Below, in pieces: positions 61,277 to 64,000 of a stretch of DNA of 64,000 nt. The notes under the pieces are model-generated. The model had not been told where the DNA came from and ran no database searches. It worked only from the letters and a program-made list of their open reading frames with translations. Both the position numbers and the translations under genes were made by a program. Position 1 is the first letter of the stretch, and each line of letters starts with the position of its first letter. The stretch comes from JAXLRU01 sp046330935 (GTDB taxonomy: Bacteria; Actinomycetota; Actinomycetes; Actinomycetales; Kineosporiaceae). The DNA lies in contig JAXLRU010000002.1 in assembly GCA_046330935.1 (NCBI GenBank), forward strand, positions 124,001 to 188,000. The letters are read 5' to 3'.

Positions 61277-61476
61277 AGGCAGTAATGGACGCCGTAACAG
61301 GCGTACAGGCTCAACTGGACGTCGTCGTCGGAGGCGGCCTCGACGGCGGCGACCGCCGCCGAAAGCGCGGCCTCGTTCTCGGGACCCGGGCATTCCGACA
61401 GCGCGGCGACGAGTGCGGCGCTCACCTCGCCACGAGGGCGTGGAAGCGGCATCTCGTCGGCGTGGACGTGCGGCAT
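61277..61476 (-). pseudogene. Haem-oxygenase-like diiron oxidase, N-terminal fragment
   Basis: The first 65 codons, ATG at 61476 behind GGAAAGGTG: MPHVHADEMPLPRPRG, then ALVAALSECPGPENEAALSAAV and QLSLYACYGVHYC. This is the N-terminal helix pair that caps the oxidase fold. The frame continues a few residues into the IS and stops at its edge near 61246. It is the start of the six-gene operon. Confidence 0.88.
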
Positions 61477-61563
61477 CGATCACCTTTCCGATGAGCGGGC
61501 GCGCCTGAGCGCGTGGAACCCGAGGAACCCCCGACGGCGACCCCCCGACGTGACGCGCGGCCG

Positions 61564-61593
61564 ACGTTAGCGGTGCCTAACAGACAGGGTCAA
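61564..61593 (-). promoter_or_regulatory. Candidate promoter and operator of the diaminopropionate operon
   Basis: On the minus strand TTGACC (61588-61593), 18 bases, TAACGT (61564-61569) form a sigma-70-type promoter about 90 bp upstream of the oxidase ATG. The palindrome TTAGGCACCGCTAA (61567-61580) overlaps the -10 and spacer. Its TTAG..CTAA ends recall DtxR/IdeR sites, but its spacing is shorter than the 19-bp consensus. The rest of 61477..61902 contains no gene I can support. Confidence 0.5.
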
Positions 61594-61902
61594 GGCGGAT
61601 GTTGCGTACAAGGCGTGTCTCACCGGACCTTCCTCCTCCATTCACCCGATCGTGACGATCGATGTATTTCCTGGAGATTTCAACGGAGCGGCGACGTGAT
61701 CGCGGGAGCCCCCCTCGCGGCGCGGTTGGTGATCAACCCACCCGGACCAGGACTTTTGTCCCCCGGCAAGCGATGTGATCCCCCCACCCCCGAACCGGGC
61801 TCTATCGCCCGACAGGAACGGCTCAGGACGGTCCCGTCCCGAACCGATGGGCGCAGGGAAGGCGGCGCACCGATGCGCTGCACCCAGCAGCGGGAGCTCG
61901 GG

Positions 61903-63492
61903 ATGTCGCACGTGATGGGCAAGTTGCCTCTGGCCGTCAAGATCCTCGCCACGCTCGTGGTCGCGGGCATCGCCGCGGTCGCGGTCGGGATCGTGGGCAT
62001 CGTGTCCGCGAGCTCGATCAGTGACAGCGCCAACGAGGTCTACAGCTCGGGCCTCGGGTCGGTCACCGCGCTCGGCGACGTCAAGGCGTCGTTGCGCCAG
62101 GCCCGCATCGACCTCATGCAGCACGTGATCGCCGAGGACGAGGCGGCCAAGCGCCGGCAGGAGACGAAGCTGGCGGCCGACGACAAGGAGTTCGCCGACG
62201 CCGTCGCGGCGTACCTGGCCACGAACCCCTCCGCCCCCGTGGCCACCCGTGACCGGATGACGGCGGCGTGGGCCCGGTACCAGGAGCTGCGCGCGAGCAA
62301 GGGCATTCCCACCAGCCGCCGCAACGACCTGGTGACCTACCGCAAGATCCAGGCCGAGGACCTGGTGCCGAACGCCACCGACGCCGAGAAGGCGCTCCAG
62401 GAGATGCTCGACGCCGAGACCAAGGCCGCCGCCGAGCTCGCCGAGGGCACCCGCGACACCGCCGCCCGAGCGCGCACCCTGCAGATCGCTGTCCTCGTGA
62501 TCGGCCTGCTCACCGCCCTCGGCGCCGGCGGCGTCGTCATCCGTTCGATCACCCGGGCCGCGGCACAGGTCCGGCGCGGGCTGGAGGCCATGGCCGACGG
62601 CGACCTCACGGAGGCCGTGCACGTGGCGGGCGGGGACGAGCTCGCCGCGATGGCCCTCGCCTACGAGCGGGCCCGCACCAGCACCCGCGAGGCGCTTCAG
62701 TCGATGCAGGAGGCCGCCGTGACCCTCAGCGGCACCTCCGAGGAGCTGGCGGTGTCGACCCAGACCATCGCCGCAGCGGCATCGGAGTCGAGCAACGAGG
62801 CCATGACGGTCTCGGCGGCGGCCGAGCAGGTCTCCCGCAACGTGCAGTCGGTCGCCTCCGGTGCCGAGGAGATGAGCGCCTCGATCTCCGAGATCGCGGG
62901 CAACGCCACGGACGCCGCCCACGTCGTCAGCGAGGCCGTCCAGCTCGGCGAGGTGACCAACCGCACCGTGCTGAAGCTCGGCGAGTCCTCCCGCGAGATC
63001 GGCGAGGTCGTGAAGGTGATCACCTCGATCGCCGAGCAGACGAACCTGCTCGCCCTCAACGCCACCATCGAGGCGGCTCGGGCCGGCGAGGCGGGCAAGG
63101 GATTCGCGGTCGTCGCCACCGAGGTGAAGGACCTCGCCCAGGCCACCGCCCGCGCCACCACCGACATCGCCAGCCGGATCGACGCCATCCAGGCCGACGC
63201 CAGCGGCACCGTCACCGCGATCAGCGGGATCACCGAGATCCTCAGCCGGATCTCCGGGTACCAGACGACCATCGCCTCGGCCGTCGAGGAGCAGACCGCC
63301 ACCACCGCCGAGATGACCCGCAACGTCACCGAGGCGGCGGGCGGGGCCGGGCAGATCGCCGGCAACATCGCCTCCGTCGCGGCCGCCGCGGACTCCACCA
63401 CCGGCAACCTCGTGCAGGCGGAGCAGGCCGCGGCGTCGCTGTCCGACCTCGCCGGTCAGCTCACCGGGCTCGCGGGGCGCTTCCGGATCTGA
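61903..63492 (+). CDS. Methyl-accepting chemotaxis protein 2
   Basis: A 529-aa chemoreceptor, ATG at 61903 preferred for the GGGAG before it (61873 and 61915 are also possible). TM1 near 10-35 (LPLAVKILATLVVAGIAAVAVG), a four-helix-bundle sensor domain of about 155 residues, TM2 (TLQIAVLVIGLLTALGAGGVVI), a HAMP domain and the signalling hairpin ITSIAEQTNLLALNATIEAARAGEAGKGFAVVATEVKDLA. It is related to the receptor at 45.8 kb in the cytoplasmic part but not in the sensor. It is divergent from the diaminopropionate operon across 426 bp. No CheR-docking tail. Confidence 0.95.
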   Translation: MSHVMGKLPLAVKILATLVVAGIAAVAVGIVGIVSASSISDSANEVYSSGLGSVTALGDVKASLRQARIDLMQHVIAEDEAAKRRQETKLAADDKEFADAVAAYLATNPSAPVATRDRMTAAWARYQELRASKGIPTSRRNDLVTYRKIQAEDLVPNATDAEKALQEMLDAETKAAAELAEGTRDTAARARTLQIAVLVIGLLTALGAGGVVIRSITRAAAQVRRGLEAMADGDLTEAVHVAGGDELAAMALAYERARTSTREALQSMQEAAVTLSGTSEELAVSTQTIAAAASESSNEAMTVSAAAEQVSRNVQSVASGAEEMSASISEIAGNATDAAHVVSEAVQLGEVTNRTVLKLGESSREIGEVVKVITSIAEQTNLLALNATIEAARAGEAGKGFAVVATEVKDLAQATARATTDIASRIDAIQADASGTVTAISGITEILSRISGYQTTIASAVEEQTATTAEMTRNVTEAAGGAGQIAGNIASVAAAADSTTGNLVQAEQAAASLSDLAGQLTGLAGRFRI

Positions 63493-63544
63493 CCTCCCGC
63501 CCCACCCTCGCCCGAGCCCGCCTCCCTGCTCCCGGGAGGCGGGC

Positions 63545-64000
63545 TCAGGCGCGCACGAGGGTCAGCACGCACACGTCGTCGTCGCGTTCGCGCCCGGCCA
63601 GGCATGCCTCGAGCGCCGCGTCCAGGAGCCCCCGCGCGCCCGTACCGGCCGCGGACTGCACGGCCGCGGCGAGGCGGGACAGCCCGTCGTCGAGGTCCTC
63701 GCGGCGGCGCTCCACGAGCCCGTCGGTGAACAGCACCAGCGCCGCCCGCGGCGGCAGGACGTCGCTCGAGGTCTCGTAGGTGCTGCCGCGGAAGCACCCC
63801 AGCATCACCCCCGGCTCGACGACGAGGGGACGCGCGGTGCCGCCGGGCGAACGCAGGTAGGGGTGCGGGTGGCCGGCGGAGGCGAACTCGATCCGGCCGT
63901 CGGTGCGGTCGAGGAAGGCGACGAAGGCGGTGGCCAACCCGACGAGGTCGTCCGTGGTCAACACCGCGTTGAGCGTGGACAGCACCTGCGAGGGGCCCGC
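63545..64000 (-). CDS. SpoIIE-type PP2C phosphatase, C-terminal part, runs off the window end
   Basis: The last 151 codons of a serine phosphatase of the RsbU/SpoIIE group. Visible PP2C elements include TAFVAFLDRTDGRIEFASAGHPHPYL (metal-site strand and AGHPP-like loop), LVLFTDGLVERRREDLDDG and DDDVCVLTLVR (final Asp pair). Such enzymes reverse anti-anti-sigma phosphorylation in stress or sporulation signalling. N-terminal sensor domains, if any, lie outside the window. It converges with the chemoreceptor gene 52 bp away. Confidence 0.93.
   Translation of the reverse strand, partial: AGPSQVLSTLNAVLTTDDLVGLATAFVAFLDRTDGRIEFASAGHPHPYLRSPGGTARPLVVEPGVMLGCFRGSTYETSSDVLPPRAALVLFTDGLVERRREDLDDGLSRLAAAVQSAAGTGARGLLDAALEACLAGRERDDDVCVLTLVRA

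Noticed and set aside
61740..61900. Cyclic-di-GMP (GEMM) riboswitch in front of the second chemoreceptor
   Set aside because: The leader has GC-rich stems and an ACCGATGGG-like string, but I cannot find the conserved GEMM core (AGGGCAAACC with the second CGCAAAGCC strand).

Overview
The window is high-GC actinobacterial DNA, clearly above 70% G+C by eye except in one island. Three features fix the group: a dnaK promoter with HspR-type HAIR inverted repeats, an S-(hydroxymethyl)mycothiol dehydrogenase, and a mycothiol-type DinB/MPI-N protein. Two chemoreceptors, a GGDEF-EAL protein and a large set of secreted xylan/glucan hydrolases suggest a motile, plant-polymer-degrading actinomycete. Kineococcus- or Cellulomonas-like is my inference; no rRNA or tRNA gene is present to settle it.

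Layout. 1-0.87 kb: 5' part of dnaK with its HspR operators. 0.99-13.7 kb: a lower-GC defence island with hsdM, hsdS, hsdR and a NACHT-type NTPase gene. Three of these four genes are each split by one insertion sequence of a different family: IS30 in hsdS, IS1380 in hsdR, IS630 in the NACHT gene. In all three cases removing the element plus one target duplication restores the reading frame exactly. 13.8-15.5 kb: debris at the island edge, comprising a truncated oxidoreductase, a repeat-rich secreted protein and a decayed partial copy of a convergent gene pair whose intact version lies at 16.7-18.2 kb. 15.5-33.5 kb: mostly single housekeeping or accessory genes. Secreted GH5 and GH8 enzymes, an MFS exporter preceded by three tandem copies of an 8-residue ORF, a MOSC protein and the mycothiol formaldehyde-detoxification pair stand out. 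33.5-37 kb: a 1158-residue LacI-sensor/PAS/GGDEF/EAL protein. 37-44 kb: an operon of one NRPS (C-A-PCP-SDR), PabA and a PabB-PabC fusion. 44.6-49.4 kb: two MarR regulators, a chemoreceptor, YnfA, a Clp-N/HTH regulator and an MPI-N protein. 49.2-55 kb: GH10-CBM-GH62 and a double-domain esterase, an evident xylan-debranching set. 55.4-61.5 kb: a six-gene operon described below. 61.9-64 kb: a second chemoreceptor and the end of a SpoIIE-type phosphatase.

The most interesting system is the minus-strand operon at 61.48-55.37 kb. It encodes a haem-oxygenase-like diiron oxidase, a CDGSH iron-sulfur protein, SbnA-like and SbnB-like enzymes (together they make L-2,3-diaminopropionate), an OTC-family carbamoyltransferase with an altered HCLP motif, and a LysE exporter. 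I read this as a non-NRPS route to a carbamoylated (ureido-) and possibly N-oxidised diaminopropionate metabolite. Its first gene is broken by a second copy of the same IS30 element that broke hsdS. A candidate promoter with an overlapping TTAG..CTAA palindrome lies about 90 bp upstream.

Limits. Calls rest on motif recognition, start-codon context and overlaps read directly from the sequence. No database search was run. Palindromes were found by reading, not by an exhaustive fold.
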